This document shows, piece after piece, positions 17,413-25,749 of a stretch of 44,519 nucleotides of DNA. The stretch comes from Gammaproteobacteria bacterium UBA2168 (GTDB lineage Bacteria > Pseudomonadota > Gammaproteobacteria > Pseudomonadales > Azotimanducaceae), in assembly GCA_002327525.1 (NCBI GenBank), contig DCWG01000150.1, forward strand, positions 1 to 44,519, given 5' to 3'. Made by a program: the position numbers and the translations under genes. Within the stretch, counting starts at the first letter, position 1, and each line of letters starts with the position of its first letter. The notes below the pieces were generated by a model. It saw only the letters and a program-made list of their open reading frames with translations. It searched no databases and was not told the origin of the DNA.

Positions 17413-18120
17413 ATGAGTCGGGATGTTTGTGTCGTAACCGGGGTCGGGCCGGGTACCGGAAAGGCGCTCGCCGAGCGTTTTGCCGAGGGCTATGAGGTGG
17501 CCATGCTCGCGCGCAACGAACAGCGCCTGGATGAAATCACCGCGTCGGTGGAGCACACGCACGCCTATCCATGTGACGTGACCGATCTGCATGTGCTAAC
17601 CGCGACCCTCGATCAGATCCGTATCGATCTTGGAACGCCGAGTATCCTGTTACACAACGCCGTGGGCGGCGCGTTTGGTGACTTTCTGAGCATCGATTCG
17701 GCGGTGCTTGAGAGGAATTTTCAGGTCAACACGATGGCCTTGCTGCACCTCGGTCAAGCGCTGGCACCGGCGATGATCGAGCAGGGCCATGGCGCGATCA
17801 TCTGTACGGGTAACACCTCGGCCTACCGGGGGCTCGAGAACTTCGCCGCTTTTGCACCATCAAAGGCCGCGCAGCGCATTCTGCTCGAATCCATGGCGCG
17901 CCACGTAGGGCCAAAGGGCGTACACGTCGCCTACATCGGCATCGATGCAGTGATCGATCTCGAGTGGACGCGTAAGCGGTTTGGTGACAAACCCGACGAT
18001 TTCTTCATTCAACCCACCGACATCGCGGGTGAATGCTGGCACATCGCCCACCAGCCTAGATCGGCGTGGACGTTCAATGTGCTGATTCGTCCCTTCGGCG
18101 AACAGTGGTCGATAGCGTGA
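17413..18120 (+). CDS. SDR family oxidoreductase with Phe at the catalytic Tyr position
   Basis: 235-residue Rossmann-fold short-chain dehydrogenase. The cofactor loop is TGVGPGTG and the strand-4 motif is LLHNAVGG (usually NNAG). The active-site segment reads NFAAFAPSKAAQR, so the Tyr of YxxxK is replaced by Phe while the Lys is kept. ICTGNTSAYRG supplies the Ser/Thr region. Such a change is seen in some SDR subgroups and means either a different catalytic mode or a non-dehydrogenase role. A strong GAGGAGGAG site lies 8-10 bases upstream. Follows the M81 gene by 27 bases, same strand. The length is complete. Confidence 0.85.
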   Translation: MSRDVCVVTGVGPGTGKALAERFAEGYEVAMLARNEQRLDEITASVEHTHAYPCDVTDLHVLTATLDQIRIDLGTPSILLHNAVGGAFGDFLSIDSAVLERNFQVNTMALLHLGQALAPAMIEQGHGAIICTGNTSAYRGLENFAAFAPSKAAQRILLESMARHVGPKGVHVAYIGIDAVIDLEWTRKRFGDKPDDFFIQPTDIAGECWHIAHQPRSAWTFNVLIRPFGEQWSIA

Positions 18121-18139
18121 CGGGAGCGGGAGAGAACTG

Positions 18140-18646
18140 ATGGCTGAACGGTTTCCGGCACTTGATGCGAACCACATCCGCTTCATAGAGTCCTAGAAGA
18201 TCTTCTTCGTCGGTTCTGCGGCGAGCGCGGGTCGGGTGAACGTCTCGCCGAAGGGGCAACCTGCGACTACTCTCGCCCGGTAAACTGCCGTGGTTGAATC
18301 TGACCAGCGACGGAAATGAGACCGCCGCTCGTCGCAAGGACCGCAATCATTTGACGCTGATGTGGTGCGCTTTCGAGGGAGCGCGGCAAATCCTGCGCGT
18401 GTACGGCAGCGCGGAAACGATACATCCGCACCATGCGCGATGGGCGGAGTGCGTCAGTATTACGAGGTGGATATCGATCTGGTGCAGACGTCGTGTGACT
18501 ACGCCGTGCCACTATATGACTACCAGGATGACCGGGATGTACTGACCCGCTGGTCGGAAAAGCGTAGGGAGGATGGTATCTGCGAGTGCTGGGAAGAAAA
18601 GAGCACCGTCAGCCTGGACGGTGCACCCACCGGGATTCTCGATTAG
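18140..18646 (+). pseudogene. Pyridoxamine 5'-phosphate oxidase-family protein, broken
   Basis: Starts well (MAERFPALDANHIRFIES) 20 bases after the SDR gene, then meets TAG at 18194-18196, where the following KIFFVGSAASAGRVNVSPKG continues the family's pattern (probable CAG to TAG change). About 25 codons later the frame shifts: WLNLTSDGNETAARR and LTLMWCAFEGARQILRVYG are one base over, and a second shift near 18450 leads to QYYEVDIDLVQTSCDYAVP and TVSLDGAPTGILD ending at TAG 18644-18646. All blocks of a roughly 180-residue FMN-binding split-barrel protein are present in order. One nonsense and at least two frameshifts make function impossible. Confidence 0.8.
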
Positions 18647-18658
18647 GGCTGCCCCGGG

Positions 18659-18683
18659 GCCGGTACGCTGGATGCGCACCGGC
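18659..18683. terminator. Hairpin between convergent genes, possible terminator
   Basis: GCCGGTACGC / GCGCACCGGC, a 10-bp stem with one mismatch and a TGGAT loop, lies between the broken PPOX gene (+) and the acyl-CoA dehydrogenase gene (-). No T-run follows on either strand, so this is a weak call. Confidence 0.3.
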
Positions 18684-18702
18684 ACACGAGGTCCGTGCAA
18701 CC

Positions 18703-19962
18703 TCAGATGGAGTCGCCGTACTTTCTGAGTTCGGCGCGGCCCACCACCATGTGATGCACTTCGTCCGGACCGTCGGCGATGCGCAGCGTGCGCTGACCCG
18801 TGTACATGCCGGCCAGCGGCGTCCACTGCGATACACCCGTGGCGCCATGCAGCTGGATAGCCTGGTCGATGATGGAGCACACGCGCTCCGGTACGTGTGC
18901 CTTCACCATATGTACCCACACACGCGCTTCCTGGTTGCCCAGCACATCCATGGCCTTGGCGGCCTTTAGTACCAGCAGGCGCATGGCTTCGATCTCGATG
19001 CGGATGTGCGAAATCTTCTCGATGTTGCCGCCGAGTTTGATCAGCGGTTTGCCGAAGCCCTCGCGGGAAATGCCGCGCTTGACCATCAGCTCGAGTGCGC
19101 GTTCGGCCTGGCCGATGGAACGCATGCAGTGGTGAATTCTGCCTGGGCCGAGGCGAACCTGGCTGATCTCGAAACCACGGCCCTCACCGAGCAGCATGTT
19201 CTCTTTCGGCACCCGCACGTTTTCCAGTTTGATGTGCATGTGACCGTGCGGGGCGCCGTCTTCACCGAAGACGTGCATCGGACCCTGGATGTTCACACCA
19301 GGCGTGTCCATGGGAACGAGAATCTGTGACTGCTGCTTATGTGGTGGTGCATCTGGACTGGTTTTCACCATACAAATCATAACCTTACAGCGAGGATCTC
19401 CAGCTCCGCTTATGTAGTACTTCTCGCCGTTGATGACCCATTCGTCACCTTCGAGAACGGCGCGCGTGCTGATGTTCTTGGCGTCCGAAGACGGCAGAGC
19501 CGGTTCGGTCATTCCGAAGCAGGAACGGATCTCGCCATTGAGCAGTGGTTCGAGCCATTGCTTCTTCTGCTCCGGCGTGCCGACGCGTTCCAGCACTTCC
19601 ATATTACCCGTGTCCGGCGCGCTGCAGTTGAGTGTCTCAGACGCCAGCGGGTTCTTGCCGAGTTCTGCAGCGATGTAGGCGTAGTCGAGGTTTTTCAGGC
19701 CCTCACCGGTGTCAGCGTCAGGCAGGAAGAAGTTCCAGAGCCCACTGTCCTTGGCCTTCCGCTTGGCGGTGTCCAGCAACTCAAGCTGCCCGGGTGCGTA
19801 GCTCCAGCGCTCTTCGCGTCCTCTGCCGAGGTCGAAGAATTCCTCGGTGATGGGCTCCACGTTGTCGGCGATATGCCGCTTCACCGCATCGAGCAGTGGT
19901 TGTGCTTCTTCAGACATGGCCAGGTTGTTGAGGTCGGCTTCGAGGCCGTCGGATTCAGACAT
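18703..19962 (-). CDS. Acyl-CoA dehydrogenase
   Basis: 419-residue acyl-CoA dehydrogenase. Seen are the N-terminal helical domain with LWNFFLPDADTGEGLKNLDYA, the FAD/acyl-CoA segment CFGMTEPALPSSDAKNI, WVINGEKYYISGAGDPRC, and the C-terminal domain with LGPGRIHHCMRSIGQAERALE, IQLHGATGVSQ and RIADGPDEVHHMVVGRAEL. The blocks resemble the ACAD10/11-type and related bacterial enzymes rather than the short-chain butyryl-CoA group; the general base cannot be placed with certainty by eye. Start MSESDG is supported by GGAGGAGAG directly upstream; the frame stays open for another 100 codons with no protein-like character. Stands alone, convergent to the broken PPOX gene. Confidence 0.92.
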   Translation of the reverse strand: MSESDGLEADLNNLAMSEEAQPLLDAVKRHIADNVEPITEEFFDLGRGREERWSYAPGQLELLDTAKRKAKDSGLWNFFLPDADTGEGLKNLDYAYIAAELGKNPLASETLNCSAPDTGNMEVLERVGTPEQKKQWLEPLLNGEIRSCFGMTEPALPSSDAKNISTRAVLEGDEWVINGEKYYISGAGDPRCKVMICMVKTSPDAPPHKQQSQILVPMDTPGVNIQGPMHVFGEDGAPHGHMHIKLENVRVPKENMLLGEGRGFEISQVRLGPGRIHHCMRSIGQAERALELMVKRGISREGFGKPLIKLGGNIEKISHIRIEIEAMRLLVLKAAKAMDVLGNQEARVWVHMVKAHVPERVCSIIDQAIQLHGATGVSQWTPLAGMYTGQRTLRIADGPDEVHHMVVGRAELRKYGDSI

Positions 19963-20038
19963 CTCTCCTCCCGGATAGTTGTTTTTTGGGTTCTGAAATT
20001 CGGAACCGATCATTCTAGCGGTGAAAGCCCCCGGTGCG

Positions 20039-21379
20039 CTACGTGGATGCCGCGAGACGCTCGATGCGTGGGTACAGCAGGCCGAGCAGCAGGCTGCGCG
20101 CGGACATGAAGATACACATCGCAAACCACAGACCGTGGTTTCCCCAGGTGTCGAGCGTTGCCAGTACTGCCGCCAGGTATGCTGCGCAGGCGAGGAACAT
20201 GCTGTTGCGCAACTCGACGATGCGGGTAGTACCGATGAAGATACCGTCGAACAAAAAGGCAAACACCGACAACAGAGGCAGCAGCGCGACCCACGGCAGG
20301 AAGCTCGCGGCCGTGGCGCGCACCTCCGGCAGTTGGGTGATCAGCGCAATGACAAGCTCGCCGGCGAGCAGATAGATCGCCCCGATGAGCAGCGCGCTGC
20401 CGCCGGCCCAGAGTGTGGCGTACACCGTCACCTGGCGTAGACGCTGCGGTTCTCTTGCGCCGTATGCGTAGCCAGCCAGGGCTTCCACCGAGTGCGCGTA
20501 GCCGTCCAGGCTGAAAGCCATGACATGGAAGAAATGAATGAGAACTGCGTTGGCGGCCAGCGTCAGATCGCCGAAGGCGGCGCCCACCAGCGTGAGTGTG
20601 AAAAACGGTAGCTGTACGAAGAAAGTGCGTATGACGAGATTAGCACTGACACTGAACAAGGAGCGCAACCGATCCATCAGCAGAATCAGGGCGCGATCGG
20701 GACGGGGCACCCGCAGATCGCCGAGCACGCGGCGGATGATGAAGAAACCGAGCGTGCAGGCGAATAACTCGCTGATCACGGTACCCGCCGCCACTCCTTG
20801 CACTCCCAAGCCAAATCCAACGACGAAAAGCACATCGAGTATGACGTTGGTCACGTTCAGCAGGATGCTCAACACGAGCGTAGCCCGCATCTGCCGGGTA
20901 CCGAACAGAATGCCGAGTTCCACCATGTAGATGAGCATCGCGGGTGCACCCCACACGCGGATGGCAAAGTAGTCGGCCGCCAGTCCCTCGACACGTTCGC
21001 TTGCCTCGAACAACCACAGCAGGCCATCGCGCAACACGACCTGACCGGCGATCATGAACCCGCCCAGCAGCAGAGCAAGCATCATGGCACGCACCGCTAT
21101 CGCCCCGATCTCGGCCTTCTCGCCCGCGCCGAGCGCCTGCGCCGTGAGTCCGGTGGTACCCATGCGCAGAAAACCGAACAGCCAGTAGAGCGCGGTCATG
21201 ATGGCGGTGCCCACGGCCACGGATCCGATGTAGGCCGGATCGGGCAGCCTTCCCATGACGGCCGTATCCACCAATCCCACCAGCGGAATGGTGATGTTGG
21301 CCAGAATCACGGGCCATGATAGTGACCAGATGGTGCGGTGCCATTCACCAGAGGTAGATGGCAAACCGATGTCGATCAA
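20039..21379 (-). CDS. MATE family efflux transporter (DinF-like)
   Basis: 446-residue integral membrane protein with about 12 hydrophobic segments. The first two helices, LSWPVILANITIPLVGLVDTAVMGRLPD and YIGSVAVGTAIMTALYWLFGFLRMGTTGLTAQALGAGE, carry the P-x-x-x-x-x-x-D-x-x-x-x-G pattern of the DinF subgroup of MATE antiporters. These export cationic drugs or metabolites in exchange for Na+ or H+. The gene is divergent from the crotonase gene at 21688. No regulator is adjacent. Complete length. Confidence 0.93.
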   Translation of the reverse strand: MIDIGLPSTSGEWHRTIWSLSWPVILANITIPLVGLVDTAVMGRLPDPAYIGSVAVGTAIMTALYWLFGFLRMGTTGLTAQALGAGEKAEIGAIAVRAMMLALLLGGFMIAGQVVLRDGLLWLFEASERVEGLAADYFAIRVWGAPAMLIYMVELGILFGTRQMRATLVLSILLNVTNVILDVLFVVGFGLGVQGVAAGTVISELFACTLGFFIIRRVLGDLRVPRPDRALILLMDRLRSLFSVSANLVIRTFFVQLPFFTLTLVGAAFGDLTLAANAVLIHFFHVMAFSLDGYAHSVEALAGYAYGAREPQRLRQVTVYATLWAGGSALLIGAIYLLAGELVIALITQLPEVRATAASFLPWVALLPLLSVFAFLFDGIFIGTTRIVELRNSMFLACAAYLAAVLATLDTWGNHGLWFAMCIFMSARSLLLGLLYPRIERLAAST

Positions 21380-21511
21380 TGAATCCTCCCGCTGGCGGTG
21401 CCCCTCGCAACCGCGGTTGGTAGTAACCGAGGATAGATGGATCGGTGTTGCGCGGGAAGTTCCCTAGCGCCGGTCAATTCACATTGACAGTGTGTAAAGG
21501 GGATGTGTGCG

Positions 21512-21694
21512 ATGCGCAAAGTGCTGGTTGGCCTGATAGTGGTTGCCGCTTTTTTTCGCCGCGGGTGATTGGCTGACCGCGCAGTGTTCGGTGAAACTGT
21601 GGGAGGAAGTGGTAGTCGACTCGGGCTGGTCGTCACGTCGTTACGCGCGTGTCATGATGAAGGCAGCTGGCGCAGCGCTTCTGACCGATGTCTG
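21512..21694 (+). pseudogene. Small membrane-anchored protein, apparently frameshifted
   Basis: ATG-CGC-AAA starts MRKVLVGLIVVAAFF and hits a TGA after 18 codons. Skipping one base just after the TTTTTT run gives AAGDWLTAQCSVKLWEEVVVDSGWSSRRYARVMMKAAGAALLTDV, stopping at TGA 21692-21694, which overlaps the next ATG. The joined product would be about 60 residues: a transmembrane anchor and a short polar tail. Either decay, a sequencing error at the homopolymer, or slippage during expression. No family recognised; the joined reading is inferred. Confidence 0.35.
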
Positions 21695-22518
21695 AAGGTG
21701 TGCCTGGATTGGCGGATATGACAGGTGATCGAATGGCTGACGAAGACATTGTTCTGTACGAGGTGGATGAGCACGTTGCCACCATCACGCTGAATAGACC
21801 ACGCCAGCGCAATGCGCTGCTCGTGGAGACCCTGGAGAGACTGGGGCGCATCTGGAAGAAGATCGACCAGGATCCTGAGGTGCGCGTCGCCATTCTCACG
21901 GGCAGCGATTGCGGAACCTTCTGTGCCGGTATGGATCTGAAACAGATGGCGGAAGTCCGGGAAAAGGAAGGCGTGGACATCCTCAGCAAGATCGGCGGTG
22001 CAGAGTTCTCGAATATGCGGGATATCAGGACGCCGCTAATTGCCGCGATCAATGGCCACGCACCGGCGGGCGGCCTGATGCTGGCGCTCAACTGTGATCT
22101 GCGCATTGCTGTCACGGACGCGCGGCTGGCCATCACGGAGGTACACCGGGGCCGCGGCTCACCCTGGGCGATGCCGCTCTACTGGCAGATGCCACAGTCC
22201 CTGGTTTCGGAACTCACGCTTGTCGGAGACTTCATGCCGGTGCAGCGTTTTTACGATCTCGGATTCATCAACTACATCGAACCTGACGTCGAGAGCCTGA
22301 TGCGACGCGCCCGCGCCCTGGCCGGGCGTATTGCCGCAGCTGCACCCCTGTCGGTGGAAGCGGCCAAACGCAGTTCGATGGCCACGATGGATCTCATCAT
22401 GGGGCATGCGCTGAAAGAAGCCGCTCAGCTACACGAGAAAGCCTATGCCAGTGAAGACGCCATCGAGGGACCGCGAGCCTTTGCCGAAAAACGGCAACCG
22501 ATCTGGAAAGGATGCTGA
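21688..22518 (+). CDS. Enoyl-CoA hydratase/isomerase family protein
   Basis: 276-residue crotonase-fold enzyme. After a 15-25-residue leader the fold begins IVLYEVDEHVATITLNRPRQRNALL. The oxyanion-hole motifs are GTFCAGMDLKQM and INGHAPAGGLMLALNCDLRIAV; the active-site region EVHRGRGSPWAMPLYW differs from the hydratase Glu pattern (G-x-x-P-x-x-G), so hydratase activity is uncertain. C-terminal helices PLSVEAAKRSSMATMD and EDAIEGPRAFAEKRQPIWKG are normal. In-frame ATGs at 21718 and 21733 are alternative starts; the last gives the usual family N-terminus. Convergent with the RND gene. Confidence 0.88.
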   Translation: MSEGVPGLADMTGDRMADEDIVLYEVDEHVATITLNRPRQRNALLVETLERLGRIWKKIDQDPEVRVAILTGSDCGTFCAGMDLKQMAEVREKEGVDILSKIGGAEFSNMRDIRTPLIAAINGHAPAGGLMLALNCDLRIAVTDARLAITEVHRGRGSPWAMPLYWQMPQSLVSELTLVGDFMPVQRFYDLGFINYIEPDVESLMRRARALAGRIAAAAPLSVEAAKRSSMATMDLIMGHALKEAAQLHEKAYASEDAIEGPRAFAEKRQPIWKGC

Positions 22519-22539
22519 ACGCCCGCCGGCGCACTCTAT

Positions 22540-25500
22540 TCAGGCGACCGGGTCGGAGACGGCTGCGCCGCGGCGCGCGGTGATCGCATCCGGCTCTATC
22601 ACACCTTGCGCCACCGGATCCCAGCCGAATAGGTCCTCGGTGATACGGTAGAGCACGGGCACGTAAATCAGGGTGATAAAGGTGGCAAACACCACGCCGT
22701 AGGCGAGCGACACCGCCATGGGAATGAACGGGGATGTATCAGGCGTCTGGGTACTCATCAGCGGAATGAGTCCGACAAAGGTGGTGACGGAGGTCAGGAT
22801 GATGGGCCGGAATCGTACCGATGCGGCGGCGAGGAGAGCCTCGTTCACCTCGCTACCCTCCCTGCGAAGACGGTTGACGTAGTCCACCAATACGAGACTC
22901 GCATTCACCACCACGCCCGAGAGTGCCACGATGCCGAGGGCGGAGAAGAACATCAGTTCCACCCCCATCACCCAGTGGCCGACGATCGCTCCCACGGCGC
23001 CGAAAGGAATGACGCTCATGATGACGAGTGGCTGGACGTAGCTCTTCAGAGGAATCGCGAGCAGAGTATAGATGATGACCAGCGATATCATGGCAGCGGT
23101 AGTGAGGCCGAGCATCGCCTTGGTCCGTTGCTCCTGTTCACCGGCCATACCGATCTTCATACGGGGGAATTGGGTCTGCAGTCTCGCGATGACGGTATCG
23201 TCCATGCTCTGCAATACCACTTCAGGAGCCACGGTAGTGCGGTCGACCTCCGCGGTGATGTTGATGACCCGCATACCCTCCGTGCGATGGATGGAGGAGT
23301 AGCCGCGCCCGATGTCGAACCTCGCAACGCTATAGAAGGGCACTTCTGAGCCGTCCGGGGTGCGGATATACATGTCCTCGAGGTTACCTATGGAGGTGCG
23401 TTCGGATTCGGGGTAGCGCACCATAACCTTCACCTCGTCCTGCATGCGCTGCATGCGCTGCACCTCGGAGCCGTAGAAAGCAGAGCGTACCTGGCGTGCC
23501 AGATCGTTCAGCGTCAGCCCCAGGTTACGCGCTTCCGGCAACAGCGAGAGCTTGATCTCCTGTTTGCCGGCTCGGAAGGAGTCGGTTATGTCGAATACGC
23601 CATCGTAGCGAGTCAGTTCCGCCTTGAGCTCCTCTGCGGCGGTGCGCAGCTGATCCACATCTTCGCCGGACAACTGATAGTTGATCGGCTCGCCGGCGCT
23701 GAACATATCGGCGTTGAACGAGAGTTTCACTGCATCGGGTATGTCGCCTGCGAGCTCGCGCCAGCGGTTGGCGACCTCCTTCGCACTCATGTTGTTACGT
23801 TTGGCGAGTGGCACCAGTTCGATGACGATTTCGGCGTAATTGCTGCGCCCGGGACCGAATTGGCGTGGAGGTCCGCTGCGGTTGACGATGGCGCCGATAC
23901 TCGTGAGCTGGTTCGTGACCACTGGGTAGTCGACACCGAGTGAGTGGGCGAGTTCATCGCTGAGCAGCCGGGCCCCTTCTTCTATCTGCTCTGCGGCACG
24001 GGTAGTCGCGGCTATCGTGACGCCGTCGGGCATCTCGAGCGTGGCATAGATACGGTCGCCTTCCACAGCAGGGAAGAAGCCGAAGACCACGCGGTCGCTC
24101 GCGATGAGCGCCACGGCCATGATCAGGATACCCACTCCCACTGCGGTGGTGACGTAGCGCCACTCGATGGCACGGGCCAGAAAGGGCACGTAGTAGTTGG
24201 CCAGATTCTGGAGCCAGTCGGACAAGCGACCTTGCAGGTCATTCCACCACTTAGCGAAGCCATGATCGGATTCCTCGTGGTTTCTGTGTGCAAGGTGGGC
24301 GGGCAGGATGAGTTGCGATTCAATGATCGAAAAAACCAGTGAGATGATCACCACGTGGCCGATCACGGCAAAAAAGTCCGTCATGCGCCCAGGTACGATC
24401 ACAAGAGGCAGGAAGGCGGCCATGGTGGTGAGGACGCCGAAGATCACGGGTACGGATACTTCCCACGTGCCGTCGATGGCTGCCTGTATGGGCGGTTTGC
24501 CCATCTGTTCGTGGCTGTAGACACGCTCACCCACGACGATGGCGTCATCTACCAGAACGCCGAGTACCAGGATGAATGCCATGATGGTCATCGTCGACAT
24601 GGTGATACCGGCGTATGGAAACACGGCGAAAGTACCCAGCAGAGCGATGGGGATACCGGCGGCCACCCACATGGCGAGCCGGAAGCGCAGGAACAGCGTC
24701 AGCACGACTAGTACCAGCAGCAGACCACCCGCGGCATTCATATTGAGTATGTTCATGCGCGCGGCGAGGCCCAGCGAGCGGTCCGTCCAGATGGTCATCT
24801 GCAGACCTTCAGGCAGTATGGTATGGGCTTCGTCCACATAGGCCTTCACTTCGCGGGCGATGGTAGGCAGATTCTCGGTACCGACCTGCATGACCTTGAC
24901 GATCACGCCGGGTTGAGCGTTGAAGCGCGCCAAGAGGTCGCCTTCGGCAAAGTCATCGCGGATGTCGGCTATCTCGGCGAGCGTGACCTTGGTACCGTCG
25001 GCGCGTGTCATGACGACGATGTTCTCGAATTCCTCGCCCCAGTAGGCCTGCCCCTTGGTGCGGATCAGAATCTCGCCACCCTGAGTCTTGATGGTGCCGC
25101 CGGGCAGGTCGAGGGACGTGGAGCGGATCGCGTGCGCGACCTGCTCTAGTGTGAGCCCGTAGCGGCGCAGCGTATTCTCGGAAACTTCGATAGAGATCTC
25201 ATAAGGACGCACGTAGGTTAGCGAGACCTGGGAGATTCCGTCGATAGCGGCGATGTTGTCGCGTATCTCCCGGCCGATCTCCTTTAAGCTACGCTCGTCA
25301 GCATCACCTGAGATGGCTATCTGCAGCACCTCCCGGCTCATGGTCAGCTTCGAGACGATGGGCTTTTCGGTTTCCGCCGGAAAGCTGTTGATGCCGTCGA
25401 CGCGGCTCTTGATTTCGTTGAGCGCCACCACCTCGTCGGCTTCGAGATTGAGTTCTGCCAATACGGTGCATTGACCTTCATTGGCGGTGGAGTGTAGTTT

Positions 25501-25737
25501 GTCGATGCCCTCGAGACCTTCGAGGGCCTCCTCGACGCGAATGCAGACCCCTTGTTCCACTTCCTCGGGCGCGGCTCCGAGGTAGGGTACGGAGACGTTG
25601 ACCACCTGGATATCGAAATTCGGGAGGTCTTCCTGATTGACTATCAACAGGCCCATGACGCCAGCAACGATGAGAATCCACATCAGTAGATTGGCGGCGA
25701 CCGGGTTGCGCGTGAACCAGGAGATAGCGGTGTGCAT
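22540..25737 (-). CDS. RND efflux transporter permease subunit
   Basis: 1065-residue inner-membrane pump of the AcrB/HAE-1-like RND superfamily. It begins with a first transmembrane helix (PVAANLLMWILIVAGVMGLL), a periplasmic porter domain with YLGAAPEEVEQGVCIRVEEALEGLEGI, then the second membrane block with VLGVLVDDAIVVGERVYSHE, whose two Asp residues form the proton relay. The repeat of this layout in the second half (LVIIYTLLAIPLKSYVQPLVIMSVIPFG; LVLVDYVNRLRREG; RPIILTSVTTFVGLIPLM) is complete. Exports drugs, lipids or metabolites with the adaptor encoded upstream. It starts 12 bases after the adaptor gene. No outer-membrane factor gene is in the window, so a shared TolC-like channel is likely. 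Confidence 0.95.
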   Translation of the reverse strand: MHTAISWFTRNPVAANLLMWILIVAGVMGLLIVNQEDLPNFDIQVVNVSVPYLGAAPEEVEQGVCIRVEEALEGLEGIDKLHSTANEGQCTVLAELNLEADEVVALNEIKSRVDGINSFPAETEKPIVSKLTMSREVLQIAISGDADERSLKEIGREIRDNIAAIDGISQVSLTYVRPYEISIEVSENTLRRYGLTLEQVAHAIRSTSLDLPGGTIKTQGGEILIRTKGQAYWGEEFENIVVMTRADGTKVTLAEIADIRDDFAEGDLLARFNAQPGVIVKVMQVGTENLPTIAREVKAYVDEAHTILPEGLQMTIWTDRSLGLAARMNILNMNAAGGLLLVLVVLTLFLRFRLAMWVAAGIPIALLGTFAVFPYAGITMSTMTIMAFILVLGVLVDDAIVVGERVYSHEQMGKPPIQAAIDGTWEVSVPVIFGVLTTMAAFLPLVIVPGRMTDFFAVIGHVVIISLVFSIIESQLILPAHLAHRNHEESDHGFAKWWNDLQGRLSDWLQNLANYYVPFLARAIEWRYVTTAVGVGILIMAVALIASDRVVFGFFPAVEGDRIYATLEMPDGVTIAATTRAAEQIEEGARLLSDELAHSLGVDYPVVTNQLTSIGAIVNRSGPPRQFGPGRSNYAEIVIELVPLAKRNNMSAKEVANRWRELAGDIPDAVKLSFNADMFSAGEPINYQLSGEDVDQLRTAAEELKAELTRYDGVFDITDSFRAGKQEIKLSLLPEARNLGLTLNDLARQVRSAFYGSEVQRMQRMQDEVKVMVRYPESERTSIGNLEDMYIRTPDGSEVPFYSVARFDIGRGYSSIHRTEGMRVINITAEVDRTTVAPEVVLQSMDDTVIARLQTQFPRMKIGMAGEQEQRTKAMLGLTTAAMISLVIIYTLLAIPLKSYVQPLVIMSVIPFGAVGAIVGHWVMGVELMFFSALGIVALSGVVVNASLVLVDYVNRLRREGSEVNEALLAAASVRFRPIILTSVTTFVGLIPLMSTQTPDTSPFIPMAVSLAYGVVFATFITLIYVPVLYRITEDLFGWDPVAQGVIEPDAITARRGAAVSDPVA

Positions 25738-25749
25738 GTTGGTATTCCG

